Positions 20,023 through 29,300 of a stretch of 64,000 nucleotides of DNA are shown here, in pieces. The translations under genes were made by a program, and so were the position numbers. The notes under the pieces were generated by a model. It was not told the origin of the DNA, did no database searches, and saw nothing but the letters and a program-made list of their open reading frames with translations. Every line of letters begins with the position of its first letter. The stretch's first letter is position 1. The DNA is from Nocardiopsis terrae (GTDB taxonomy: Bacteria > Actinomycetota > Actinomycetes > Streptosporangiales > Streptosporangiaceae): the NCBI RefSeq assembly GCF_014651695.1, contig NZ_BMXJ01000006.1, positions 1 to 64,000 of the forward strand, given 5' to 3'.

Positions 20023-20553
20023 GTGAGTACGCAATGGACGGTCCACGGCGAGAAGCTGGTGGACGAGAACCGGCACATCCGTCTGTCGACGGTCGACGTC
20101 ACCCTCCCGGACGGGGTGTCCTTCACGCAGTACGTCGTGGCCGTGCCCCCGGCCGCGATGACGTTGGCGGTCAACGACCAGCGCGAAGTACTCCTGATGC
20201 GGCGGCACCGGTTCATCATCGACCGGTGGGTGTGGGAACTGCCGGGCGGCTACGTGGACGGCGCGGAGGACGTCGAGGCCGCGGCCGCCCGTGAGGTCGA
20301 GGAGGAGACCGGGTGGCGCCCCCGCTCCATGGAGCACATGGTGACCTTCCAGCCCGCGATCGGCTCGGTGGACCAGCCCCAGATCATCTACCTGGCACGC
20401 GGAGCTGACCTGACCGACACCCCTCCGGACGTCAACGAGGCTCAGGAGATCCGCTGGTGGCCTCTGGAAGAAGCAGTGAAGATGATCGACCACGGGGAGA
20501 TCGTCGGTGCCTCCACGGTGGTGGCGGTGTATCGGGCGCTCACCCTGGTGTGA
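20023..20553 (+). CDS. Nudix hydrolase
   Basis: 176-aa Nudix protein; these hydrolyse nucleoside diphosphates linked to another moiety. The complete Nudix box is present: GGYVDGAEDVEAAAARE followed by VEEETGW (GX5EX7REUXEEXGU), about residues 75-97, with a typical ADP-ribose-pyrophosphatase-like arrangement (WELPGGY before the box). Start GTG 20023 gives MSTQWTVHGEKLVDENRH. No operon partners; it lies between the peptide cluster and decayed genes, so a role in the peptide pathway is not supported. Confidence 0.88.
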   Translation: MSTQWTVHGEKLVDENRHIRLSTVDVTLPDGVSFTQYVVAVPPAAMTLAVNDQREVLLMRRHRFIIDRWVWELPGGYVDGAEDVEAAAAREVEEETGWRPRSMEHMVTFQPAIGSVDQPQIIYLARGADLTDTPPDVNEAQEIRWWPLEEAVKMIDHGEIVGASTVVAVYRALTLV

Positions 20554-20965
20554 CGGCTTCCCTCGCGCGCACGGTGAACTCCTCGACTGCGGGCGAGCTT
20601 CGTGGGCGCGGAGTCGATGGTCCAGGCGGCGTAGGTAGGACAGGGCTCGACGGGACTGCAACCCCTCCACCAGATCCAGGGCCTGGCCACCGACCCGAAC
20701 AGCCTCCTCTGGTTCGTCGGGGGCGTGGGCGGTGGCGAGCATCAGAAGGTTGAACGTGCGGCCGCGTACGTAGTCGGTGTTCATCTGCAGGGAACGTTCC
20801 GCGTACGCGGCGGTCTGGGTCTCGTCGTCCAGTGCGAGGAAGGCCGCCCCTGGCTGTCGACAACCGCACCTCCAACAGACGCCAGCGCGGTGTGCGCTGC
20901 CTGGGCGAGCGCGGGTTCGCCCTGCTCACCCAGCAGCGGCGACTGCTGCAGCACCTCCCCGCCAG
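20552..20965 (-). pseudogene. C-terminal remnant of an XRE/TPR regulator
   Basis: Leftward fragment reading LALDDETQTAAYAERSLQ, then RGRTFNLLMLATAHA, GGQALDLVEGL and SRRALSYLRRLDHRL, then shifting frame to VEEFTVRAREA. This is the TPR-like tail of the XRE regulators seen intact or nearly so at 37.4-38.6 and 51.1-52.5 kb. There is no helix-turn-helix half and no start. At least one internal frameshift is needed. It appears to be a relic left when the boundary region was rearranged. Confidence 0.6.
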
Positions 20966-21248
20966 CCCAGGAAATTCGGTGACATCACCAAAGCCGCGCT
21001 TGTTCTCACATATTTCGCGCATGGGCGGTTGGCGTGAAACTCACCGAGACCGCCCCATCGTCGCAATAATGAAAATTGAAGTTGAAGTCATGAAATGAGG
21101 TGTGGAAAGTTCCATTGCATGGTTCTCGGGATTAATCTTCCAGCGTCTCAAGGCGTCCTTGATTGAAGTATCTCAGGGCGGCGTCGGCCCCGGGGGAGGA
21201 GCCATCATTCCGGGGGGAACATGAGACCGTGTCCAGCAGATGAAATAT

Positions 21249-21914
21249 TCAGTAATCCAGGCTGACCACAGTGGAATTTCCCATGAGGTCGGGGAACTCT
21301 GCCTGGTCGGGCTGGGCGCCTTCGGGGATGTCGACCGCGGCGTGCTGAACAGCCGAGTCATCTGGGTTTATGTCCAAAACAACTTCGCTGCTTTCCTCGA
21401 AGGACAAAGCAGTTCCGACGTCATACTCCTCGGAATAAGAACGCCCCTCGTCGGTTCGGACCCGGACCGTTTGGTACCAGCCCTCCGGGTCGTCACTGAC
21501 GTTGGTGACGGTGTACTTCACGATCACCCACTTCCCCCCGGGGGCGTGGCTCTCATCGAAGAGGGTGTCCTGGACGGGGTCTGTGGAGACCCTCACCTCG
21601 TCCACGGTCACTGAGAATCCATCGACCTCGAAGGAATCACCGATCCCGAGGGTGTCCTCCGGCTCCTCTTCGTTCTGAGTCGGCTGCGGCTGGGACTGGG
21701 GATCCCTGGTCTGCGAAGACGGCGAGGGCGACTGGTCCTGAACGGTAGAGGACGCCGTCTGCTCGGAACCGGAGCCGGGATCGTCTCCCGAGGGGGTGGC
21801 GATCACGACTGCGATGGCTCCGAGGAGCACGACGATGGTGGTTCCGCCGACACCGAGGAAGATCTTGCGCCCTATTGAGAGCCCTGGGGGAGTGGACTGG
21901 GGGTGGGGGTACAT
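21249..21914 (-). CDS. DUF4352-like membrane-anchored extracytoplasmic protein
   Basis: About 221 aa. Short cytoplasmic start (MYPHPQSTPPGLSIGRK), one transmembrane helix (IFLGVGGTTIVVLLGAI onward), a Ser/Gln/Pro-rich linker, then an immunoglobulin-like domain with IGDSFEVDGFSVTVDEVRV and GGKWVIVKYTVTNVSDDP, the pattern of DUF4352 proteins. Function unknown; such proteins sit on the outer face of the membrane. Start chosen at ATG 21914 with AAGGAG about 8 bases upstream; a longer frame to 22145 lacks domain support. Transcribed alone, toward the XRE remnant. Confidence 0.75.
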   Translation of the reverse strand: MYPHPQSTPPGLSIGRKIFLGVGGTTIVVLLGAIAVVIATPSGDDPGSGSEQTASSTVQDQSPSPSSQTRDPQSQPQPTQNEEEPEDTLGIGDSFEVDGFSVTVDEVRVSTDPVQDTLFDESHAPGGKWVIVKYTVTNVSDDPEGWYQTVRVRTDEGRSYSEEYDVGTALSFEESSEVVLDINPDDSAVQHAAVDIPEGAQPDQAEFPDLMGNSTVVSLDY

Positions 21915-22147
21915 CGTGGGCTCCTTGGGGGGTACGTGGGACCGGGGCGGAGCACTTACCTGGTGCTCCGCTCCGTCCTGAACAGGTGAGAGAAAGTGCA
22001 GACGGAGTGGAGGCGCATCGGTACTCGTGCTCACAATCGACTGGGGCGGGCCCACGCGCTCACGAGACTTGAGCGCGGCTCCGTTGACCATGGTGTGGCT
22101 GAAATCGAAGTCAGCGGGTACATCGTAAGCCAGGGTGCTGTGCACCG

Positions 22148-22991
22148 AGAGCTCATCTCATTTGGATTCTCGATAGCCTGACCGCGTGTAGATGGTTGAA
22201 CGCCTTGTGCCGGATGAGCTGTGGGAACTGTTCCAGCGAGTGGTGCCCGAACCGCCCAACCGCCCCCAGGGCGGTGGGCGGCGCGGATACGGTGATCGCG
22301 AGGTGCTGGCCGCGATCATCTTCGTCGCGACCAGCGGTTGCACTTGGGCCAAGCTCCCGCCGGTGTTCGGCCCGTCCGGGCCCACCGCGCACCGCCGCTT
22401 CACCGAGTGGAGCCGGGCACGGGTCTGGGCCAGACTGCACCGTCTGGTCCTGGACGAACTCGGCGCCCGCGGCGAGGTGGACTGTTCGCGGTGTGCGGTC
22501 GACTCGGTCAACATGCGTGCCCTCAAAGGGGGGAGCTGACAGGTCCCAATCCTGTCGACCGGGGCAAGAAGGGCGCCAAGATCCACTTGATCACCGACCG
22601 GGCCGGTCTGCCCCTGTCCCTGGCGATCTCCGGGGCCAACACCCACGACAGCCAGGCCCTGCAACCTCTGTTGGCGGGGAGCCTTCCGATCCGGTCCCGC
22701 CGCGGACCCCGGCGGCGCGAATCGGCCAAGCTGCGCGGGGACAAGGGCTATGACTACGACCACCTGCGCCGATGGCTCCGTGCACGCGGGATCGTCCACC
22801 GTCTGGCACGCAAGGGTGTGGAGCCCTCGCAGCGGTTGGGCCGGCACCGGTGGCAGGTCGAGCGCACCATGGCGTGGCTGGCCGGATGCCGCCGCCTGCA
22901 CCGCCGCTACCGGCCGACCACTTCCTGGCCTTCGCCGGCCTCGCCTGCACACTGATCTGCTACCGCAGACTCACCAAATGAGATGAGCTCT
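22148..22991 (+). mobile_element. IS5-family element (IS427-type), degenerate
   Basis: Bounded by perfect 18-bp terminal inverted repeats at 22148-22165 and 22974-22991 (outer end AGAGCTCATCTCATTTGG). Length 844 bp fits the IS427 subgroup. I see no convincing target-site duplication. Encodes a two-frame DDE transposase that carries an extra frameshift, so it is probably immobile. Confidence 0.88.
22192..22981 (+). pseudogene. IS5-type transposase, two frames plus a further frameshift
   Basis: First frame (22192-22539) runs ERLVPDELWELFQRVVPEP to VDSVNMRALKGGS. A -1 shift over AAAGGGGGG near 22530 gives ALKGG-ELTGPNPVDRGKKG and the catalytic core (IHLITDRAGLPL, ANTHDSQAL, RGDKGYD, GRHRWQVERTMAWL). 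Frameshifting at this point is normal in this subgroup. A second break near 22910 moves the C-terminus ADHFLAFAGLACTLIC into another frame, ending at 22981; this one is not part of the normal mechanism and marks decay. Confidence 0.82.
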
Positions 22992-23063
22992 GAAGCAGCG
23001 GCCGAGGCCACCGCCGCCCTGCTACGAGGTGCGGTGGCTCCTGCTGGGGCAGGTGGTCTGGTT

Positions 23064-23212
23064 CCGGTGCGGTAGCCGGTTCAGGGGAGCACACCAGGAG
23101 CACCACGGGGCCGCTGATCTCAGGTGGGGATGCGGGTTCACCCGTCCTGGCCTGGGGTTTCCTCGCGCCCGGGGCCGGTCGACCATCGGATCAAAGGTCC
23201 CCTGGTCGGTGT
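23064..23212. repeat. 150-bp dispersed repeat, copy A
   Basis: About 85% identical by eye to 56201-56346. On the minus strand both copies keep a short open frame with RPRARGNPRPGRVNP and WCSWCAPLNRLP; the third-position changes I checked are synonymous (CGG/AGG, AAC/AAT) and one indel is 3 bases. It lies just right of the IS5 element. Function unknown: a small conserved peptide with a W-C-x-W-C motif, or a structured element, are both possible. Confidence 0.6.
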
Positions 23213-23474
23213 AATCCCCGGGGGAGATTTCCCCTTCAAACGGTACCATCCTGATTTTTTATACCTCTCATACTTTTCATCCGTCAATTAAAAAGATATA
23301 ACCCAAGGTTTCGGAGCGGGAAGCTTCAAATCACTCCGTATCCATACATCGAGAACTATTGGTAAGTCGGCCTCAGGTAGGTGCCTCCTTTTTCTTGGCT
23401 CGGCGGTTCGATGCTGGGATTCGGGAGTGTCTGTGTGCAGTCCCTGTGGATGGGTCCCAGGCTTCCTCTCGTGC
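23213..23474. other. AT-rich spacer
   Basis: Contains a markedly AT-rich patch near 23250-23300 in otherwise GC-rich DNA, then unremarkable sequence up to the IS701 insertion. No gene is supported. Confidence 0.5.
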
Positions 23475-23478
23475 CTAG

Positions 23479-24943
23479 TACTCCAGTTGTAGTTCCGGTT
23501 TGTCATAGTTCCTGGAACGCCTGTCTGCGGTAGTGACACTGACGGGCGTTCGCTTGGTGGGAGCGTCTGAACAACGACCAACCCAGCACGTGCTCGATGT
23601 CGGGATCCGTGGCGAACAGGGCGTTGAGCAGGTGAGCGATCTCGTTGCACGTCAACGCGATCAGCTCGGCCATGGAGGGGCTCTGGCGGGCTTCGATGGC
23701 GGCCATGGCTGCGAGGAACGCATAGGCGAGCATCGCGAACAGGCTCCACCGGTGCCAGGAGCACCACGTGCGCACCTGGTGCTCGTCCAGCCCGGCCAGA
23801 CCCTTGCCCTGCTGGAAGCTCTCCTCCACCCGCCACCGGCGCCCGGCCACGGCGACCAGACGCTTCAACGGCACCATTTCGGGTGCGTAGCACCGGTAGA
23901 ACGCCAGCTCACCCGTGGTGCGATGGCGTCGGATCAACGCCCACCGGCACCCGGACGGAGCGGGTTCGGCATCGATGAGCGCCCAGTCGTAGAAGCGCTG
24001 GCCCTTGGCTCCGGGCCTGGCGGACAGGCGCTGCCACGCCGTGCCGGGGGCCAGGACCGCGAGTTCGCCGACGGTGGCCGGGCCGCAGGGCAGCATCAGG
24101 CGTTCGGTGCGGGCCACGGCCATGACGTATCCGAGCCGGTGTTCCTCCAGGGTTCGGCGCAGGTGCGGGTTGCGGCCGTAAACCTCGTCGGCGGCCACCC
24201 AGGCCGTGGGGGTGTGCGCGGCCAGGGCGGCGGTGATCATCTGCTCAGCGAGTGCGGGTTTGGTGGCGAAGGCGACGTGCTCGGGAACGCCCGCCGTTTG
24301 CAGGCGTTGGGGGTCGTTGGTCCAGGAGCGGGGGAGGTACAGGCGGTGGTCGACCAACGCGTGCCCGGCCGGGGTTGCGTAGGCGAGGTAGACCGCGACC
24401 TGGGCGTTCTCGATGCGCCCGGCGGTGCCGGTGTACTGGCGTTGGACCCCGACTGTCTCGGTGCCTTTCTTCAGGTCACCGGTCTCGTCCAGGATCAGGA
24501 CCGCGTCCTGTTCTCCCGGGTGGGTACGGGCGTAGGTGCGCAGGTCCTCGACCAGTCCCACTTCGTTGATGCGGGCGCGCGAGAGCAGGTGCTGAAAGTG
24601 GTGGGGGTTAGGGTGGCCAGCGTGCTTGGCCAGGGTCCAGCAGTTCTTGCGTGCCAGTGGGGCGAGCAGGCCGCCCAGGAGGTCGTGGGCGGTGTGTTGG
24701 GTTTCGGGTCGGACCAGGCGGTCGGAGATCGTGTGGATGAGGTCGTTCAGCCGGTGTGGCCAGCGCCTGGCCGCTACGCTGATGTCAGCGGCCACCGCCG
24801 GGTTCTTCTTTGTCTTCACAACCATTGATGATCACGCGGTGGCCGTCCGTGTGTCCGGCGTTTCCTCAGATCAAGGGCTTGCCTCGCTGCCATCTCCGGC
24901 AAGTGGTCCCAGTTCAGGGCAAACCGGATCTACAACTGGAGTA
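23479..24943 (-). mobile_element. IS701-family insertion sequence with CTAG target duplication
   Basis: 1465-bp element with 24-bp terminal inverted repeats (23479-23502 and 24920-24943; one mismatch) flanked by CTAG at 23475-23478 and 24944-24947. The YTAR-type 4-bp duplication is characteristic of IS701. The single transposase gene is intact, so this is a recent insertion. Confidence 0.92.
23503..24825 (-). CDS. IS701-family transposase
   Basis: 440-aa DDE transposase. Seen: ILDETGDLKKGTETVGVQRQ (first catalytic Asp with the family TG-x-KKG context), WVAADEVYGRNPHLRRTLE (second Asp region), and RWRVEESFQQGKGLAGLDEHQVR (catalytic Glu in the W-x-IE-type motif). Reading frame is uninterrupted and ends right at the terminal repeat. 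ATG start at 24825 begins MVVKTKKNPAVA. Confidence 0.93.
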   Translation of the reverse strand: MVVKTKKNPAVAADISVAARRWPHRLNDLIHTISDRLVRPETQHTAHDLLGGLLAPLARKNCWTLAKHAGHPNPHHFQHLLSRARINEVGLVEDLRTYARTHPGEQDAVLILDETGDLKKGTETVGVQRQYTGTAGRIENAQVAVYLAYATPAGHALVDHRLYLPRSWTNDPQRLQTAGVPEHVAFATKPALAEQMITAALAAHTPTAWVAADEVYGRNPHLRRTLEEHRLGYVMAVARTERLMLPCGPATVGELAVLAPGTAWQRLSARPGAKGQRFYDWALIDAEPAPSGCRWALIRRHRTTGELAFYRCYAPEMVPLKRLVAVAGRRWRVEESFQQGKGLAGLDEHQVRTWCSWHRWSLFAMLAYAFLAAMAAIEARQSPSMAELIALTCNEIAHLLNALFATDPDIEHVLGWSLFRRSHQANARQCHYRRQAFQEL

Positions 24944-25000
24944 CTAGAGCAGGGCCAGGGGTGTCCTGGGCCACTCACATGGACTGACTTCGTATAGGAA

Positions 25001-25972
25001 GTGCTGCAATTGAGCGATCCAATTGATGCTGGCCGTGACGTAGGGGACATTAGCCTGACTGCATCGCTGCGCCAGGGGCGACTCAAGGTTGACACCTACG
25101 TTGACGAGTCCCTCGCTGCTTTCCAGGACTGGTCCGAAGAGACAGCCACGGAGATGCTCTGTAACGGCGCCGCGCCCCGGGTGCTGACAGTCAAGCCCTC
25201 CCGTCGCCAGGAGGGTTTCATGGGTGCTGACTGGTTGTGGTGGTGGCTGGACCCGGATGGCGTGTGCTTCGGGATGCTGTCACAGGCCAAGCGGCTTCAC
25301 GGCACCCCGGGGGCTCGAGAGATCGACTTCCTGTACAGGAATAAGAACGGTAGGCAGATCGACCTACTTATGCACACCGCAAGGGACTTTGGGGTCCCTG
25401 CCGTTTACACGCTCTACTACGGTCTGCCTGACCAGCGCGCCGACCTGAGATGCCGGGAGCACTCGCAGGCCTGTGAACGTTGCCGACAGGCCAGCGTATC
25501 CGTGCTCACTGCGCTGGAAGCTGATGAGATCGCTCTTCAACCTAGGCACGCGGCGGCCCAGGCGTTCGTTCAATGCACTCCGTTAGAACAACTACCGTTC
25601 CACGACAACAGATCCCGGGCTCTGTACGGATACCTTCTCGCAGACGGCAGCCTCTCACCGGCCTTAAAGCAATTTCTCCAGCAACCGCAGCGCGGGGCTC
25701 GTGCTGCCGCGCGAGTGCTGATAGACCGGGTGGCGTTCGAACGACAGTTGCAGTTCTCAGGGGTGTCCTCGGACACCGTGGACGTGGGTAGTGAGCCACT
25801 CTTCGATACCCTCCCGCTGGACCGCGGACACTTCCGCGAGCCCTACTTCCAACACATTCTGAGAGGTCTGCGCGCCGCTCCTCCTGCGTACGTCATGGAT
25901 GCGCTTGTTAGCGGATCATTGCCCTCATGGGTCAGACAGTCGGTTGCTGGCGTAGTGATCGCGCGTACCTGA
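25001..25972 (+). CDS. Unknown protein, DUF6615-like, possible nuclease fold
   Basis: 323 aa, function not known. The central part GADWLWWWLDPDGVCFG followed by MLSQAKRLHG and later IDLLMHTARDFGVPAVYTLYYG resembles DUF6615-type proteins. A D...Q-A-K pattern is compatible with a PD-(D/E)XK nuclease core, but the fold is not proven by sequence reading. Two CxxC-like groups (CREHSQACERC) could bind a metal. It begins 57 bases after the IS701 element, so its promoter may have been altered by the insertion. The GTG start at 25001 has AGGAAG nearby. Confidence 0.6.
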   Translation: MLQLSDPIDAGRDVGDISLTASLRQGRLKVDTYVDESLAAFQDWSEETATEMLCNGAAPRVLTVKPSRRQEGFMGADWLWWWLDPDGVCFGMLSQAKRLHGTPGAREIDFLYRNKNGRQIDLLMHTARDFGVPAVYTLYYGLPDQRADLRCREHSQACERCRQASVSVLTALEADEIALQPRHAAAQAFVQCTPLEQLPFHDNRSRALYGYLLADGSLSPALKQFLQQPQRGARAAARVLIDRVAFERQLQFSGVSSDTVDVGSEPLFDTLPLDRGHFREPYFQHILRGLRAAPPAYVMDALVSGSLPSWVRQSVAGVVIART

Positions 25973-26000
25973 CCTGTCTCGTGTCGGGAGGATGGAGGGT

Positions 26001-26030
26001 CTTGTGTGTGCCGGGATTGCCTCCCGGCAC
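26001..26030 (+). repeat. Dispersed hairpin repeat, copy 2 (perfect stem)
   Basis: GTGCCGGGA (26008-26016), loop TTGCC, TCCCGGCAC (26022-26030): a perfect 9-bp stem and the best-paired copy of the family. It precedes an integrase remnant and att site 1. Confidence 0.8.
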
Positions 26031-26078
26031 TCGTGTGAACCTGGGAAGCCGCCGAAGGTGATGTTGGGGCCGGCCGGC

Positions 26079-26160
26079 ATCGTGTCGCCGGAGGTGACCC
26101 AGTGGGCGGTGGAGCGGACGGCGTGGCTGGTCCCACCTTGGTCTCATCAGTGCTGCGGCT
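26079..26160 (+). pseudogene. Integrase C-terminal remnant 1
   Basis: Reads IVSPEVTQWAVERTAWLVP and then CATCAG-type sequence, matching the tail of the intact integrase at 42 kb (VLPQVAREAAERTAWLVL and the following GPIS). The catalytic region is absent. It directly precedes att site 1, as in the intact int-att arrangement. Confidence 0.65.
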
Positions 26161-26203
26161 CTTCGAAAGTGAAGCAGCACACCCAGCCTGAACTGGGACT
26201 TTG

Positions 26204-26248
26204 TGGCACGCCCGGCAGGATTCGAACCTGCGGCTATCGGATTAGAAG
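26204..26248 (-). other. Attachment site 1: 3' part of tRNA-Arg(UCU)-like sequence
   Basis: On the minus strand this is the anticodon loop CTTCTAA, T-arm GCAGG-TTCGAAT-CCTGC and the acceptor 3' strand ending GCCA. A real tRNA would continue to higher coordinates with the 5' half, but the sequence there does not form a D-arm or anticodon stem. It is therefore a displaced att core. Confidence 0.75.
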
Positions 26249-26320
26249 CGCGCCAGGACTGGCAGAGGGCGTCCACAAAAGGGTGACAGGCTCCAGCAGC
26301 ATGTCGTAAACCGGACCAAT

Positions 26321-29300
26321 TTACGGCGTGGAGAACAGCTCATAGAGCGGAACCACTCTCAGCGAGGATGAGGGAACCTGTTCGATCAGCCAGGTGGTGC
26401 CGCCCGCGAAACGGCAAACCAGACCATGGGCAGACGCGTCCTCCAGGGCCAAGAGCACGGAAGGGCCATGTCGGCGACCCACCCGAATAGCGGTGTCTCG
26501 GTCCGTCGTCATGTGGACCCACTGGCGGGACATCGGACGCAGACCCTCACCTCGTTCGAGGACAGCCCGGAGAGAGGACATGGCGGTGGAGTGGTAGAGG
26601 ACACCGTCCGGGTTGCTGGGCTCGTGGTCGGTGAGCACGGGCCGCGAGTGTCCGTAGCGGGCCCGGATCATTGCGTTCCGCACGTCGAAACGGAGCTCGT
26701 CGACAGCGAGGGATACCCGGATCAATTCGTCCACAGAGACCCTCAAACGTCTGTCTGAGACAGCCAGCATTTGTACCACGTCGGACAGACGGGCCCAGCC
26801 GTACTCGTCCATGGGTAGTTCCCTGTTGTGGCGCAGGAGGTAGGCGAGTGTGCGGCTGATCCGGCGTCGGCGTCCCTCTCTCAGTTGCCGTAGGGGTACG
26901 TGGTCGTAGGTGCCGCGCCGTTCCGCCCAGATGCGGCGCAACTTCGTTGCGAAGGCGCAGATCCCGCCCCATTCTGGGTGTTCGCTCATCTCGTCCAGCA
27001 ACGCCTCTGCGTGTTCACGGATACCGGGGTCGCCATCCTCAGAACTCAACCCCCGGACCGCTCGAGCCAGTAGGGACACCCTGTAGGATTCCCAGACTTC
27101 CTCTAGGAGGTTGGAGAGGTCCTCGCCGGTGCTGGAAGACAGGGCGTCCATGTACGCTTCGACCAGTTGACGGCGTAGGTCCCACCGATCCACCGGCAGA
27201 GCGGGGACGTCGTCTGTCATCTGGGCGAGCTCGTATCCAAGCGGTCTGTGGTTTACCGCTTCCAGGTCGACCGCGATGATCCGGTTGTCGTCGGTTACCA
27301 GCCAGTTGAAGGCGTGCGCGTCCCGGCGGGGGACCGCTGGGAGGTTGAGCCGGCTGAGGAGGGTCCACCAGACATCGAAGGTCGCGTCGGCCTCCTCTAC
27401 CGGGTGGTTGGCGAGGATGCCGCGCAGCCACAGGTGGACTTCGTTGCGTACCTTCTTGCGCACCTTCCCGACACCCCGTTGGGGGCCGCCTTGGGAACTG
27501 TGGATGTAGGCGAGGAAGACCGCGGTCCGCTTCAGCAGCTTCAACGAGGATTCAGGATCGTCAGGGGACAACAGGTCAGCCAGAACTCGGCCGTGTTCGA
27601 ATCGTCGTACAGTGACGATCTCGTGGTCCTGTTGTTGGAGGTGCTTGGGCTGACGGTACAGGGTCTCTTCGTGCGGGATGGTGGTGATGTGCTCGCTGAT
27701 ACCGAATCGGTTAGCGTCCCTCATCCTGGCCAGAATGAGGTTCACCGCTTCCGACGCTTGCTCGTCCCGACTGAAGGAGAGCTGGGAGGTCGGTTTGAAC
27801 ACGAAGGTGGAGCTGGTGAAGCCCAGGTAGTCCTCGACGGTCACGACGTTGCTGCGCCCGCCCAGGTTGCGGTGGACTAGATCGGGGCTGCTGCCCGCCC
27901 GCTGTGCCGCCTGCCGGTAGAAGAAATTCGCGTCGCGTTCGGCCACGGCCTGGACCCACTGCTCGGCGTCCTTTATATTGCCGAGCCCGCTCAGCAACTG
28001 GCTTTTCTCCTTTTGAGTGACGGTGCCGCCCCGTTCGGCGTCTCGCCCCAGTCGGATTAGCGGCACACTGGAAGTCGTGTAACGCGCTGCCTCATTGATC
28101 AGGTGTCTGATCCCGGCCTTCCATAGGTCCGGGTCCCGGCCCTGGCCTTCGTAGGCCAGCTCCAAGAGGTCGTCCGCGTAGCGCATCCTGCTGAGCTCGT
28201 CGGTCAAGGGGGTGGCATTATTGTCCCCCTCTTGGAGCCCGATGGCCCGGCGGAGCCGGTCCCGTCTCTCCTCCTCCGAGACTTTGGGAAGCTCGGTGTA
28301 GGCGCGTAGACAGTCGGAGAGCAGTCTTCGGACCAAGGGGTCGGTCGAGGATGCGAAGCGCTGTTCGAGTATGTGCACCAGTTCACCAGGGAAGGAAACG
28401 GCGGGGTGTCCCGTGCTAGCGAATCGGTGGAAGTGTTCACCGATGCTGAAGTGGTTCTTTAGATGCCGGAGCCCCAAGTGGAGACGAGGCAGCAGAGAAG
28501 CTGCACTTCGGGCTTTGGACAGCACACACTCCAGGATCGCCTGCCGGACCTCCTCGTCCGGTTTCGCGCCCTTCACTAGGACGAGGACCTGTTCGGCCCT
28601 GTCGAGGTAGACCTGGTTGTATTTGTCCTGGGGGCGGCCGTCCGCAAGCCGCAACCAGACCTCTGCGAGGTTCAGGAGCCAGGCAGCATTGCGGTGACAC
28701 TTGTGGGAGTTGTCCTGGTCGACCCTGGTGGCCTGCCCGAGGTACTCGCGATCACCGGTGTTGTCGTGCAGGCGTAGGTAAGACTCCAAGAGGTAGGGGA
28801 CCGCGTCCTCGACGGAGTTGCCCTCCTGGATCGAATGGTCGATCTGCGTGGCTGACTCCTGGAGATCCGCGGTGCTCACGGGTGCGAACCGGGCCAGTAG
28901 AACCGAGCACTGACCTAGTCGCCCGGAGAACTGGTATCGGCTTTGGCTGTCGGTCTGGCCGCTGTCATTCACGATGCTGGCCAGGTAGACCCGGGCCAGG
29001 CGCAGGACACGGCAGAACACCACGGGACGCTCCCAGTTGATGTCCAGTGCCCTTTCCCACAAAGTCAAGGCCACACGCTGCCGAACCACGTGGAGAGTCT
29101 TGGCATAGTGCATCCCTTGAGGGCGGTTTTGGGCTGCTTTTGCCGCCAGCCTGCACAGGTTGCTCTCGAAGAGCAGCGCCTCGAAGGCAAGGGCACTACT
29201 GACGGAGCCGTTCAGGACATCGCGCCACTGCCGGAACAGCCTCTCGGTCCCTTGGGAAACAGTGACTACCTCCGACACCCAGGAACGGTCACGGTGCCTA

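Noticed and set aside
23533..24828. Rightward open frame across the IS701 element
   Set aside because: Antisense of the intact transposase with no domain.
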